In this document: one piece after another, positions 16,731-25,413 of the stretch
How the letters are laid out: the number at the start of each line of letters is the position of its first letter
Position numbering within the stretch: position 1 is the stretch's first letter
Position numbers and translations under genes: made by a program
The notes under the pieces: model-generated
The model's input: only the letters and a program-made list of their open reading frames with translations
Databases searched by the model: none
Told to the model about the DNA's origin: nothing
Assembly (NCBI GenBank): GCA_964384945.1
Contig: CAYLMK010000037.1
Location: forward strand, 1-37,980
Length of the DNA: 37,980 nt
Reading direction: 5' to 3'
From: S015-6 sp964384945
GTDB lineage: Bacteria; Desulfobacterota; DSWW01

Positions 16731-17954
16731 TCATTGCGAAGGAACCGGTTTCGTGTCCGGCGCACCTGCGGTTCCGAGCAGGCGTCTCCACCTTTTCTCG
16801 AAAGCGGGTCGGCCGAATCGTTTCGCCCACTCGCGGATGAGGGGGGGATCAAAGAGGTCTTCCAGGGACTCAAAACATTCGACCGCTTCCGCAAGGGACT
16901 TTCCGGTGGGCTCATCGAAGAAGATCCCCGTGAGCGTGCCGCGCAGCGTCTTCCGGTCCGCTCCTGCCGCCTGCCTCACCGGAATCCCCCGCACCGACTC
17001 CAGCGCGCCCCCTCTTCCGTAGGCGATGACCGGTCTTCCCGCTGCCTGCGCCTCCACCGGCACGAGCCCGAAGTCCTCGGTTCCCGGAAACAGGAGTGCG
17101 CGGCAGTTCGCGTAAAGCGCACGGAGTTCTTCGTCGGACCTCCAGCCCAGCCATTCGACGTTGCTCGGACCTCCGGGCCCGGATTTCAAGCGTTCCCCGG
17201 CCGGGGCGTGGCCCGCGATCTTCACGGGACGGTCGAGGATCCGGAACGCCTCGAGGACGATGTCCAGCCGTTTGTAAGGCGCATTGGCGGACACCACGAG
17301 ATAGAAGTCCCGCTCCGGAGATGCCGAAACCTCGTACTCGGACCACTCCACCGGCGGGTAGATCACCCGAGCCTTCCGTCTATAATACCGGCGGATCCTT
17401 TCGGCAACGAAGCGGGAGACGGCGACGAAATCATCCACTCGCTGGCTGGCCGCCACGTCCCACATGCGAAGATAATGCGCGACGAGCCGGACGAAAACCC
17501 CCGGGGCCGCAACCCGACCGCCCCGGCCGAAATAGAAGGGGTACTGATCCCACACGTAACGCATCGGTGTCAGGCAGTAGCAGACGTGACGGCTCTCGGG
17601 TCCCGGGATCACACCCTTGGCGGCACAGTGACTGACGCTCAGGATCAGCCGGTAGGCGCTCAGGTCGAAGGATTCCGCAGCCAGCGGAAACAGGGGGAGA
17701 AGATATCGGTAATAGCGACCCACGCCCGGCAGGACCTGCAGGAAGGAGGTCCGCGGAGCCCGGGACTCGATGACGGAATCGACGGCCCCCTGGCGATGCA
17801 GCAGGGTGAAGAGGTCGGCCCGGGGCAGGATCTCACAAAGGACCTGCAGGCACTTCTCCCCGCCCCGCATTCCGGTCAGCCAGTCGTGGACCAGGGCCGC
17901 CCGGTGCTCGGTCGACGGATCGGAACCACGTTCGGAGTGGAGTTGGCTGTTCAC
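16731..17954 (-). CDS. Glycosyltransferase family 4 (WbaZ-like)
   Basis: This 407-aa GT-B enzyme has the N-terminal LVHDWLTGMRGGEK motif of WbaZ-like (mannosyl/rhamnosyl) GT4 enzymes. Its C-terminal nucleotide-sugar site has NAPYKRLD and PGTEDFGLVPVEAQAAGRPV, which carries the EX7E motif. It would act at the cytoplasmic face, adding a sugar to LPS core, O-antigen or exopolysaccharide. Donor and acceptor cannot be read. The start is a GTG 9 bp after the msbA stop, with a weak ribosome binding site; translation coupling to msbA is likely. Confidence 0.9.
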   Translation of the reverse strand: MNSQLHSERGSDPSTEHRAALVHDWLTGMRGGEKCLQVLCEILPRADLFTLLHRQGAVDSVIESRAPRTSFLQVLPGVGRYYRYLLPLFPLAAESFDLSAYRLILSVSHCAAKGVIPGPESRHVCYCLTPMRYVWDQYPFYFGRGGRVAAPGVFVRLVAHYLRMWDVAASQRVDDFVAVSRFVAERIRRYYRRKARVIYPPVEWSEYEVSASPERDFYLVVSANAPYKRLDIVLEAFRILDRPVKIAGHAPAGERLKSGPGGPSNVEWLGWRSDEELRALYANCRALLFPGTEDFGLVPVEAQAAGRPVIAYGRGGALESVRGIPVRQAAGADRKTLRGTLTGIFFDEPTGKSLAEAVECFESLEDLFDPPLIREWAKRFGRPAFEKRWRRLLGTAGAPDTKPVPSQ

Positions 17955-17963
17955 GGTTTCGGA

Positions 17964-19913
17964 TCACGCCGGTTGGAAATGCTCGATGGAGCCGCTTTCG
18001 TCCCGTTCGAACTGAAGCGTACAGAGTTCCCGATAAAGCCCTTCCTGCCGGAGGAGCTCTTCGTGCGTTCCCATCATCGAGATGCGCCCCTGCTCGAGCA
18101 CCACGATCTTGTCCGCGTTCCGGATCGTCGAGAGCCGGTGCGCGATCGCCAAGGTGGTCCTGCCCTCCATCAGATTCTCAACCGCCTTCTTGACCCACTG
18201 CTCCGACTCGGCGTCCAGCGAGGAGGTGGCCTCGTCCAGAATCAGGATGGCGGGGTTGCGCAGGATGGCCCGTGCCAGGGTGACCCGCTGGCGCTCTCCC
18301 CCGGACAGGCGCGCACCGCGGTCTCCCACGCGGGTCTTGTATCCCTCGGGCAGGGCGAGGATCCGGTCGTGGATGAACGCTGCCCTTGCGGCGGCATGGA
18401 TTTCTTCCTCCGTTGCATCCAGCCTGCCGTACCGGATGTTTTCCTCCACGGTCGTGTCGAACAGGAAGGGTTCCTGGGTCACGACGGCGATGTGACGCAG
18501 CAGAGAATCCCGGCTGAAGTTCCGGATGTCGGAGCCGTCCACGAGGATCCTTCCCTCCGTGGGGTCGTAGAACCGGGGGATCAGATCGCTCAGGGTCGTC
18601 TTCCCGACCCCGGTCCTTCCCACCAGGGCGACGGTTTCCCCCTTTCGGATTTCCAGATTGATGCCCTCCAGGACCTTCTGCTCGCCGTCGTAGGAGAAAG
18701 AGACGTTCTCGAGGCGTATGCCCTCCCGGATGCCGGGGAGGATTTCGCTGCCCTCGTGCTCCGGGCTCTGGGCCTCGAGGTCCAGGATCTCGGTCACCCG
18801 CTGAATGCCGGCCATGGAGTCCGACACCTTGTTGTAAGCCCGGGCGAGGTTCTTGACCGGGCGGTAGAGCGTCGTCGCCAGGCCGAGAAAGGCCACGAGC
18901 ACGGGCAGCGTGAGGCCGAGCATGGCCTTGAGGATCGCGTAGATTCCGACCGCCATGAACAGAATGTAGGTGAAGTTGTTGAACAACTCGGTCAGCCCCT
19001 TGCTGAGCTCATCCGTCTTTACCACCTTCATCTCTCTTCGGAAAAGCTCGTCGTTGACCTCCCGAAAGCGGCGGCTCTCCGTCTCCTCCATCCGGAATGC
19101 CTTGACGATCTTGATTCCGCTGAACATCTGAAGCATGGAGCCCATCTGGTCCCCCACCTGTTCCTGCCGCTTCAGGCTCCTCTTTCGGACCTTCTTGCCG
19201 AATCGCACGATCAGGAGCACAAGCGGAGGCATGACGAGGGCGATCAGCAGGGTGAGTTGCCAGCTCAGGTAGATCATCAGGCCCGCGCCCACCAGAAGCG
19301 TCAGCAACTCCTGGATCAGCTCACCGAACAGGAGCCGAAAGCTCTCCGCGCTCCGGCTCACGTCGCTGTTCAATCGGGCGAAGATCTCGCCCTTTCGGGC
19401 CCGGGTGTGATAGGCCAGGGGCATTTGGAGCAGTTTGTCGCAAAGGTCGCACTGAAGGTCCCGGACCATCCGGGTCACGACATAGGAAGAGCCGTATCCC
19501 ATCAGGAAACTCATCAACGGGATCATCCCGACCACGGCAAGGGCGACTCCGATCAGCACCAGGAGCCTCTTCTCGAGGATGGCGGCGAGCTTCTCCCGGT
19601 CCCTGGAACGCTGGGCGTCCGAGGCCTCCTCCTTCACCTGCGACAACTCCAGGGATCCGAGCCCGGGCATCTGCCGCATCTCGGCCGCCGGAATGATCAC
19701 CTCTTCGAGGAACGGCTTGATCAGGTAGGCCCTGCCGTTGAGGCTCACGGAGTAGACGGCCATGCACAGAACCGTGAGCAGGATGATCCGCCAGTAGGGC
19801 TTGCCGTACCGCAATACCCGCTTCAGCCCGTAACCCATGCTGATCGGGTCGTCTTTCCGGGGTTCGGTCATTCCAGACACCGTCTTGGTTCGCCTGCCTT
19901 GTTGCACCGCCAC
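17964..19913 (-). CDS. msbA: Lipid A/LPS flippase ABC transporter MsbA-like
   Basis: This fused ABC exporter would flip lipid A-core across the inner membrane. Its N-terminal membrane domain has six helices (about 36-350) and an unusually long loop between helices 1 and 2. The nucleotide-binding domain has Walker A GRTGVGKTT (432-440), the signature LSGGERQR, Walker B ILILDEATS and the H-loop IAHRLST. All catalytic residues are present. At 649 aa it is longer than E. coli MsbA (582). The start is uncertain: GTG at 19913 or ATG at 19871. Context, between LPS glycosyltransferases and near lptD, supports MsbA over a drug exporter. Confidence 0.9.
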   Translation of the reverse strand: MAVQQGRRTKTVSGMTEPRKDDPISMGYGLKRVLRYGKPYWRIILLTVLCMAVYSVSLNGRAYLIKPFLEEVIIPAAEMRQMPGLGSLELSQVKEEASDAQRSRDREKLAAILEKRLLVLIGVALAVVGMIPLMSFLMGYGSSYVVTRMVRDLQCDLCDKLLQMPLAYHTRARKGEIFARLNSDVSRSAESFRLLFGELIQELLTLLVGAGLMIYLSWQLTLLIALVMPPLVLLIVRFGKKVRKRSLKRQEQVGDQMGSMLQMFSGIKIVKAFRMEETESRRFREVNDELFRREMKVVKTDELSKGLTELFNNFTYILFMAVGIYAILKAMLGLTLPVLVAFLGLATTLYRPVKNLARAYNKVSDSMAGIQRVTEILDLEAQSPEHEGSEILPGIREGIRLENVSFSYDGEQKVLEGINLEIRKGETVALVGRTGVGKTTLSDLIPRFYDPTEGRILVDGSDIRNFSRDSLLRHIAVVTQEPFLFDTTVEENIRYGRLDATEEEIHAAARAAFIHDRILALPEGYKTRVGDRGARLSGGERQRVTLARAILRNPAILILDEATSSLDAESEQWVKKAVENLMEGRTTLAIAHRLSTIRNADKIVVLEQGRISMMGTHEELLRQEGLYRELCTLQFERDESGSIEHFQPA

Positions 19914-19916
19914 CTG

Positions 19917-20912
19917 TCATGCGCTCAGCAGTTCAAGCGCCCCGCGCTCACACCAGGAGAAGATCTCCCCACACACCCTGGATTCGGACAGAAACGCACG
20001 GAGATCCTCCGGTGAAGAAAATGCCCTTCCGGTGATTTCCCTGCAGTTCAGGCTGCCGAAGGCCTTCACGAACCGGTCCGCAAGGTAGCGGGAACGTGCA
20101 AAAGCCTCCCGGGGGAGATCCCGGGCAGGGCCTTCGGCAAAGCTCTCGTGCCGGAGCAAGTTCCGGTGCCCCTCAACGAAGGCCTTCAGGATTCCCCCGA
20201 AGCCCATGGATTCGGGATCCGTTCCGTATTCCAGGCCGAGCCCCAGGATCGCTCCGAGCAGGCCGCCGCAGACTGCTCCGCCCAGTGCGACACCCCCGCC
20301 GAGCCCGGTGCAGGCCCAGCCCACCGAATTCCCCGCCCTCCCGGACCGGCCGACAATGCGATGGAACACGCTGTAAGCGCAGTGGGGCTCGGCCGGACCC
20401 CCTTGCATACCTTGCATGAACCGAATGGGAAGGCCCCTCTTGCGGGCCGCATGCAGAACCTCCTCGTTCACCCGTACGAGGGCCTCTCCGATGTGCCGAA
20501 GGCATCTTACCAGCTTGTCTCCCGGGAATAAATAAGAGAGGAAACCGCCGAGTGTTCCGAAATCGACTTCAACGCGCTCCCGGCAGAGGCTCGTCCCGAA
20601 ACGTTCCTCGAACCACTTCCTGTATCCGATCGATGCCTCGTAGATGTCCTCCTCCAACTGCAGGGGGTCTTCCCGGTGTAGAGAGGACAGGAGTGCGCCG
20701 ATGCCGAGCACCCCTGCGCTGACCACACCGCAGGTCGAACCGGAACCCACACATCCCCCTTCGAAGTTGGTGGCGGCCTTCGTCAGGACCGGGTCCGGTC
20801 GCTCCAGGGTGCGCCCGAGCGTCAACAGGGTGGCCTGTGCGCAGTTCGATGCGTAGACGAGGTTGCATTGTGCTCTTCTTCGGATCGAATCCGGTTTGAA
20901 CTTCCGGGTCAT
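19917..20912 (-). CDS. Two-repeat C_GCAxxG_C_C family protein
   Basis: The 331-aa protein carries the family pattern of a putative redox-active protein. The first repeat has C24 (NCAQA), then GGC54VGSGSTC61GVVSAGVLG. A second, partly degraded repeat (about 223-257) reads WACTGLGGGVALGGAVCGGL, followed by a glycine-rich hydrophobic stretch. A cysteine-bearing tail ends it (SRVCGEIFSWCE). The family probably binds a metal or Fe-S centre, or performs thiol chemistry, but no function is established. The ATG at 20912 has GGAGG upstream and overlaps the GT9 stop as ATGA. Its place between a heptosyltransferase and msbA is odd for a redox protein. Confidence 0.82.
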   Translation of the reverse strand: MTRKFKPDSIRRRAQCNLVYASNCAQATLLTLGRTLERPDPVLTKAATNFEGGCVGSGSTCGVVSAGVLGIGALLSSLHREDPLQLEEDIYEASIGYRKWFEERFGTSLCRERVEVDFGTLGGFLSYLFPGDKLVRCLRHIGEALVRVNEEVLHAARKRGLPIRFMQGMQGGPAEPHCAYSVFHRIVGRSGRAGNSVGWACTGLGGGVALGGAVCGGLLGAILGLGLEYGTDPESMGFGGILKAFVEGHRNLLRHESFAEGPARDLPREAFARSRYLADRFVKAFGSLNCREITGRAFSSPEDLRAFLSESRVCGEIFSWCERGALELLSA

Positions 20913-22030
20913 TGGGAATCCTCCCCCCCCGCGCCGACCGGGAGGTTGTGAACGGAAAAGAGAGAAGGGCTCACTTCCCGCGCCTTTTCGACCGCTTCGC
21001 CGGCCTCGATCGCCCGCATGCAGACGTTCTCCCTGCATCTTTTCTGGCCACGGGTGCCATAGCACGGCTGGCAGGGCAGGGCGTGGCGCAACACGGCCCC
21101 CGGGGCGTCGGCAGGAAAGGGGCTCGTCTCCTCGAACCGTGTCGGGCCGTACAATCCGACGAAGGGAACGCGAAGGGCTGCAGCCATGTGAAGGGGTCCG
21201 GTGTCCGTGCTGATGAACAGGGAGAATCGCCGGAGAAGGGCCGCCGCCAACGGCAAGTCGGTCTTTCCGGCCGTGTCGGCGAGCCGGATGTCCGGGGCGA
21301 TCCTTCGCAACCGGCCCGCAATTCGGCTATTCCCACGCCGGTCCCGCGGCCCTCCGAACAGGACGAACTGAAGGCCGCCGTTCTCTCTGTGCATTCGCAG
21401 CGCGAGCGCCTCCCAGCGATCTTCCGGCCAGCTCCGCAGATCGCTTCGCCGCAGCTTCTTCCTCCATACGCTTCTTGCCTGAAAGCTGTTCCCGGGGTGC
21501 AGACCCACGAGCGTCGCATCCGGATCCAGTCCCAGGGAGGCGAGAAGCGCGTCGGCCCGTCCCTCCTCTTCCCTCCCTACGACGAGTTCCGGGCTACAGA
21601 CGTCTCTCGGCACCAGGCCCGCCTCCCAGAGCGGCTTCTGGTATCGGACAGGGTTGGGGAGGGCCGGTGCAGGCTCGCTTTCCGCTTTCGGTGCCGTCAA
21701 AGCGATCTTCCGGTCCGCGCGGATTCCGTCCAGCAACGGCAGAAAGCGCGGGTTCGTCTCCATCAGGTAGGCCAGTCCGTAAGCCCGTTCGTTCAGCCTT
21801 CTCGACAGGGCCGCCCACCAGGGGTGGCAGCCGAACGGGATCTTTCGGAACGGGAGCCCAAAGGCCGTCGCGACGGACGGTATGATCCCGAACAGGCCGG
21901 TCAGTCCTGCGGCAGCGAGAAAATCGACCTCCAGGCGCGGAACATGCTTCTTCAGCAAGACGGCCGCACTGGACGCTTGCAGCGTGTCCCCCAGGGCGCC
22001 GAGGCGTATCAATAGGGCCCTGTCAGCCAT
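20909..22030 (-). CDS. ADP-heptose:LPS heptosyltransferase-like (GT9)
   Basis: This 373-aa GT9 enzyme transfers a heptose (or related sugar) to the inner LPS core at the cytoplasmic face of the inner membrane. The N-terminus LIRLGALGDTLQAS is the family's acceptor-side start, and the donor site has STDTGPLHMAAALRVPFVGLYG. The C-terminal CQPCYGTRGQKRCRENVCM is a cysteine-rich tail common in GT9 (C-x2-C...C...C). It overlaps the kinase gene by 8 bp and the next gene as ATGA. WaaF, WaaC and WaaQ subtypes cannot be separated by eye. Confidence 0.9.
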   Translation of the reverse strand: MADRALLIRLGALGDTLQASSAAVLLKKHVPRLEVDFLAAAGLTGLFGIIPSVATAFGLPFRKIPFGCHPWWAALSRRLNERAYGLAYLMETNPRFLPLLDGIRADRKIALTAPKAESEPAPALPNPVRYQKPLWEAGLVPRDVCSPELVVGREEEGRADALLASLGLDPDATLVGLHPGNSFQARSVWRKKLRRSDLRSWPEDRWEALALRMHRENGGLQFVLFGGPRDRRGNSRIAGRLRRIAPDIRLADTAGKTDLPLAAALLRRFSLFISTDTGPLHMAAALRVPFVGLYGPTRFEETSPFPADAPGAVLRHALPCQPCYGTRGQKRCRENVCMRAIEAGEAVEKAREVSPSLFSVHNLPVGAGGEDSQ

Positions 22031-22949
22031 TGCCCCCGCTCCCGATCTTCCGGAGTCCCCGGGCGATCTTCCAGCCCGATCGATGGGCGCGAAGTTTCCA
22101 CATATCCTTCCGCATCAACTCCCTGCAAGCGCAAAGCAGCTCCCGGTCCGTCCCGCAATAGCATTTCACGAACGCCGCGATGTCCCTCATGGGAATCAGA
22201 TTCTTCAAGTACCCCTGCTTGTCCAACGACCGGTAGAGCCGGAGCAGGTTGCGGATCCGCATCCGAGATCCGAGCGGCCGGACCACCCTGGCTCGGTCCA
22301 GGTCGATGACATAGCTGTTTACACCGCAGTCGGTAGCCTGGACCAGGATGTTCTTCAGGTTCAAATCGGCGTGGTAGAGTCCTTTCCCGTGCATTTGCTG
22401 AAGAAGGATCGCCACACTCTCAATGACCCGCCTTCTCTGCGGCCCCTCCCGTTCCCCCCGCAGGCGGGCCGATGCCAGGTACCGGTCCAGATCTTCCGAG
22501 CCCTGGATCTCCCGGGTCACAAGATCCGCTCGATGCAGCCAGAGACCCCTGCGTTCCATTCGGAGGGCCAGGACCTCCGCGGTGGGCAGCCCATGATGCC
22601 TGGCCCACTCGGAAACCCAGACTTCACGGATGAACCTTCGCCGCCCCCAGTAGAAATCCCTCAGCAGCCCCCCAAACACGCCGCCCCGGCGGTAGTGCCG
22701 GACCAGGGCGCTTCCTTCCGCCCTCGGCTCGAGGGGGATCCTGACCAACCTGCCTCGACCGGCATAGGGAATCCCCTCGACCGGGTCGAGGGAGGCGCAC
22801 CCGGCTCTCCACGTTCCCGCATCATTCAACAAGAAGGAGAAGCCCTTGCGGACCCAGACCAGCAGGCCCGGCTTTCGGAATTCCTGGAAGTTCTCCGGCG
22901 GCGCAGAAAAGCCCATCGGCTTGTCGCGAGGGGAGACGGAAACGCTCAT
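22023..22949 (-). CDS. Kdo/LPS-core kinase (InaA/KdkA-like)
   Basis: This 308-aa small-kinase-fold protein probably phosphorylates Kdo or heptose of the LPS core. The catalytic loop is HADLNLKN (193-200; D195, N200), and the metal aspartates are in VIDLDRARV (D216, D218). This spacing fits the InaA/lipopolysaccharide-kinase family (KdkA, WaaP). The ATG at 22949 has GGGAGGT 5 nt upstream; the frame is open further upstream but without family-like residues. It is the first gene of the long minus-strand envelope run and overlaps the next gene by 8 bp. Confidence 0.87.
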   Translation of the reverse strand: MSVSVSPRDKPMGFSAPPENFQEFRKPGLLVWVRKGFSFLLNDAGTWRAGCASLDPVEGIPYAGRGRLVRIPLEPRAEGSALVRHYRRGGVFGGLLRDFYWGRRRFIREVWVSEWARHHGLPTAEVLALRMERRGLWLHRADLVTREIQGSEDLDRYLASARLRGEREGPQRRRVIESVAILLQQMHGKGLYHADLNLKNILVQATDCGVNSYVIDLDRARVVRPLGSRMRIRNLLRLYRSLDKQGYLKNLIPMRDIAAFVKCYCGTDRELLCACRELMRKDMWKLRAHRSGWKIARGLRKIGSGGNG

Positions 22950-22989
22950 GACGAACCTCCCGCAACACCGTTTCGGAGACGTCCTCAGA

Positions 22990-23018
22990 TTGACAGCGGG
23001 CCGGCGCCGTGCTAGATA
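22990..23018 (+). promoter_or_regulatory. Sigma-70 promoter of tRNA-Pro
   Basis: TTGACA (22990-22995), a 17-bp spacer and TAGATA (23013-23018) face the tRNA-Pro gene, 75 bp ahead of its first base. It is one of the best sigma-70 matches in the window. It lies in the 144-bp gap between the divergent kinase gene and the tRNA. Confidence 0.75.
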
Positions 23019-23093
23019 AAGAAGCAGGAACGAAGGGAAGAGCCTACCCTGAATCCTCCCTTCTCTTCCATCGAGCACGAAGCACGGGCCGGA

Positions 23094-23172
<79 letters not shown>

Positions 23173-23249
23173 CAATGCAAGAGGTGCAGCGGGGCGGCGA
23201 CGGCCGGCTTGCTGCGCTCCCCGGGCTCCATCCGATCCGGATTCCCCCT

Positions 23250-25112
23250 TCACTTCGAGTACTGTAGACCGAGTCGTTCCAAGGCCTGCCTCGTGGGAAC
23301 GCCTGTTTGCGGGTCCCAGCCCCACGCACGGTAATAGTCGTCGATCATCCGGTCGGTTTCCTCGATCCCGAGGGGCCGTTCGCTCACATATTCCTGGAAT
23401 CCCCGGTCCCCAAACCACTTGCGGGGCAGAACTTCATCCCGTTCCCGTTGAAATCCCTCCCGCACGTTCGCCAGCCTGAGCAGGGTCCAGGCGCGGTCGG
23501 CCCGGTCCCGGAGATCGGAAAGCGAGGTCTCGATTCCGGTGACCGCCTGGTAGGCCTCGGCGCAGAAGGATGCGCTGTAAAAGCGATTGATCTGGGCGCG
23601 AGCGCACACCCCGAGGGAACCCAGGATTGCAAACCACCGGTGCGAGTGTCGCAGGAGACCGCCGACCCGCAGGCCCGAAATCTTTCCGTCGTCCCCGATC
23701 GGCAGAAGCCCCGCGATCTCCTCCTCGGGCACGCCCATCCGCGACAGATGGCCGGGAAAAACCTCCAGGGGACGGCGGGCAAAGTAGGTGGGAGATCCGC
23801 TCGAGCCGACATGGGGCCCCCGCGGGTCCAGGACCTGACCCAGTTCCATGGTCCCGAACAGGTGCCACGGCAGCGCGGCCCCGGGCCCGGCATAGGGATG
23901 CATGCCTTTGACAAGCGCGGGCGCAAAGGGTTCCGCCTTCTCGCCGAACGCTTCGATCAGGCCGCCGAACCCCTCGGCCAGGACATCCCCGAGCCCTTCC
24001 CTGCCGGCGATCCGAGCCGCCCAGGCCTCCATGGAGGCGATCGAATCCAGCGCAATCTTCGGCTCATTGCCGCCGCACCGGACAAGCCCGTTCTCGACCA
24101 GGGACTTGGCGAAGACCATCAGACCCAGGAATTCGAACATGTCCAGGCCGTACTCATCCAGACCGGAGGTCAGCTTGATTGCCTCGCGGTAGTCTTTCAT
24201 GCCGTAGATGATCGGGGTAAACAGGTTGATGGCGGAACTCGAGCAGGCGACCCGCCCTTTAAAATCCCCGTCCCGTATCTCCACCACATCCTTGCAGCCC
24301 AAGGGGCAGGAAACGCAGGCCACGCGCCTTCTTTTGATCTTCAGGTAGGTGTCCTTCTCCACGAAGGGAAAGGCGCCGACCAAACCCATCTCCTGCCACT
24401 CTTTCCGGTGGGGGTAGGCCCGCACCCGTTCAACGATGTTTTTCCGCAGGACGGCGTATCCCTTCGGATCGGCCACGGATACGCCTCGGCTGCCCTTGAC
24501 CAGCACGGCCTTCAGGTTCTTCGAGCCCATGACGGCGCCGAGACCGCCGCGCCCGAGGGTGGCGATCCGATCGACGTAGGCCATGGAGAACCGGACCCGC
24601 CTCTCGCCGCCCTGCCCGATCGCGAGCACGCCGGCAGGGCGATCGTAGTCCCTCCACAGGGCTTCACACGTCGCGGACACCCCGCGTCCCCAGAGATAGG
24701 AAGCATCCCGGAGGGTCACCCGGTCGTCCAAGATCTCCAGGTACACGGGCCGATCGGCCCGGTCTTTGAGCACGATGTGATCGTACCCGGCATTCTTGAG
24801 CATGCAGGAGAACGTGACCCCTCCGGCCCCGCTCCAGCCGATCGTCCTGCTGGTCGGCAGCTTGGTGATCGAAAACAGGCGCGACGAGGCAGGCAAGTCC
24901 GTCCCGACAAGCGGGCCCGTGCCCAGAACAATCGGGTTCTCCGGAGCCAGGGCATCCGTTCCGGGTTCCATGTTCTCGTAGGCCAGTTTGACCGTCAGAC
25001 CCAGCCCGCCGAGGAAATCCCTGGCAAGCGCAGGATCGAGCGGTTCCTTTGTGATCGAGCCGCGCGTGAGATCGACTGCCAGGACCGTACCGGCAAATCC
25101 GCCCAGGCTCAT
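23250..25112 (-). CDS. Aldehyde:ferredoxin oxidoreductase (tungstopterin, AOR family)
   Basis: This 620-aa AOR-family enzyme oxidises an aldehyde (or a related substrate) with ferredoxin as electron acceptor, using a bis-tungstopterin and one [4Fe-4S] cluster. Cluster ligands are C266, C269, C273 (CVSCPLGC) and C503 (GVCARAQ), the same arrangement as Pyrococcus AOR. The N-terminal domain has the pterin-binding segments GPLVGTDLPASSR and GRGGLGAVMGSKNLKAV. The ATG at 25112 overlaps the ferredoxin stop as ATGA, so the pair is coupled. Substrate cannot be read; it could also be a BamB-like or carboxylate-reducing member. It converges with tRNA-Pro. Confidence 0.93.
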   Translation of the reverse strand: MSLGGFAGTVLAVDLTRGSITKEPLDPALARDFLGGLGLTVKLAYENMEPGTDALAPENPIVLGTGPLVGTDLPASSRLFSITKLPTSRTIGWSGAGGVTFSCMLKNAGYDHIVLKDRADRPVYLEILDDRVTLRDASYLWGRGVSATCEALWRDYDRPAGVLAIGQGGERRVRFSMAYVDRIATLGRGGLGAVMGSKNLKAVLVKGSRGVSVADPKGYAVLRKNIVERVRAYPHRKEWQEMGLVGAFPFVEKDTYLKIKRRRVACVSCPLGCKDVVEIRDGDFKGRVACSSSAINLFTPIIYGMKDYREAIKLTSGLDEYGLDMFEFLGLMVFAKSLVENGLVRCGGNEPKIALDSIASMEAWAARIAGREGLGDVLAEGFGGLIEAFGEKAEPFAPALVKGMHPYAGPGAALPWHLFGTMELGQVLDPRGPHVGSSGSPTYFARRPLEVFPGHLSRMGVPEEEIAGLLPIGDDGKISGLRVGGLLRHSHRWFAILGSLGVCARAQINRFYSASFCAEAYQAVTGIETSLSDLRDRADRAWTLLRLANVREGFQRERDEVLPRKWFGDRGFQEYVSERPLGIEETDRMIDDYYRAWGWDPQTGVPTRQALERLGLQYSK

Positions 25113-25348
25113 GGGGTCCCCCCTTCCGCGCTCTTCTCCAGCGCCCCGTAGAGGCAGTTGTCCGCGCACAGCCCGCATCGGACGCACGCCTCGGTGAACC
25201 GGATGTGGCAGTCCACGCCATGGAACTCCACGCGAATCCTGGCCGCGGCGGGGTTGAAGGACTTCTGGTAGGCCTGCGAGCAGGCGAGCTGGCAGCGCAG
25301 GCAGCCTGTACACTTGGCGTCGTCGGTAGAAATTCGATAGGCCGGCAA
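25109..25348 (-). CDS. 2[4Fe-4S] ferredoxin subunit of the AOR
   Basis: The 79-aa protein has two classic cluster motifs: C13xxC16xxC19xxxC23 and C55xxC58xxC61xxxC65. It would carry electrons from the adjacent oxidoreductase. The last motif residue is followed by L rather than P, a mild departure. The start is TTG with GGAGG about 6 nt upstream. The stop overlaps the AOR start, so the two are made together. It lies 65 bp after fusA. Confidence 0.9.
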   Translation of the reverse strand: MPAYRISTDDAKCTGCLRCQLACSQAYQKSFNPAAARIRVEFHGVDCHIRFTEACVRCGLCADNCLYGALEKSAEGGTP

Positions 25349-25413
25349 CTTCCCCTCCCCTTCCCGCCCTTTGCCAGGGGCACCCGAAACGTCGAAGCCG
25401 CGAAGCCGGGCGG

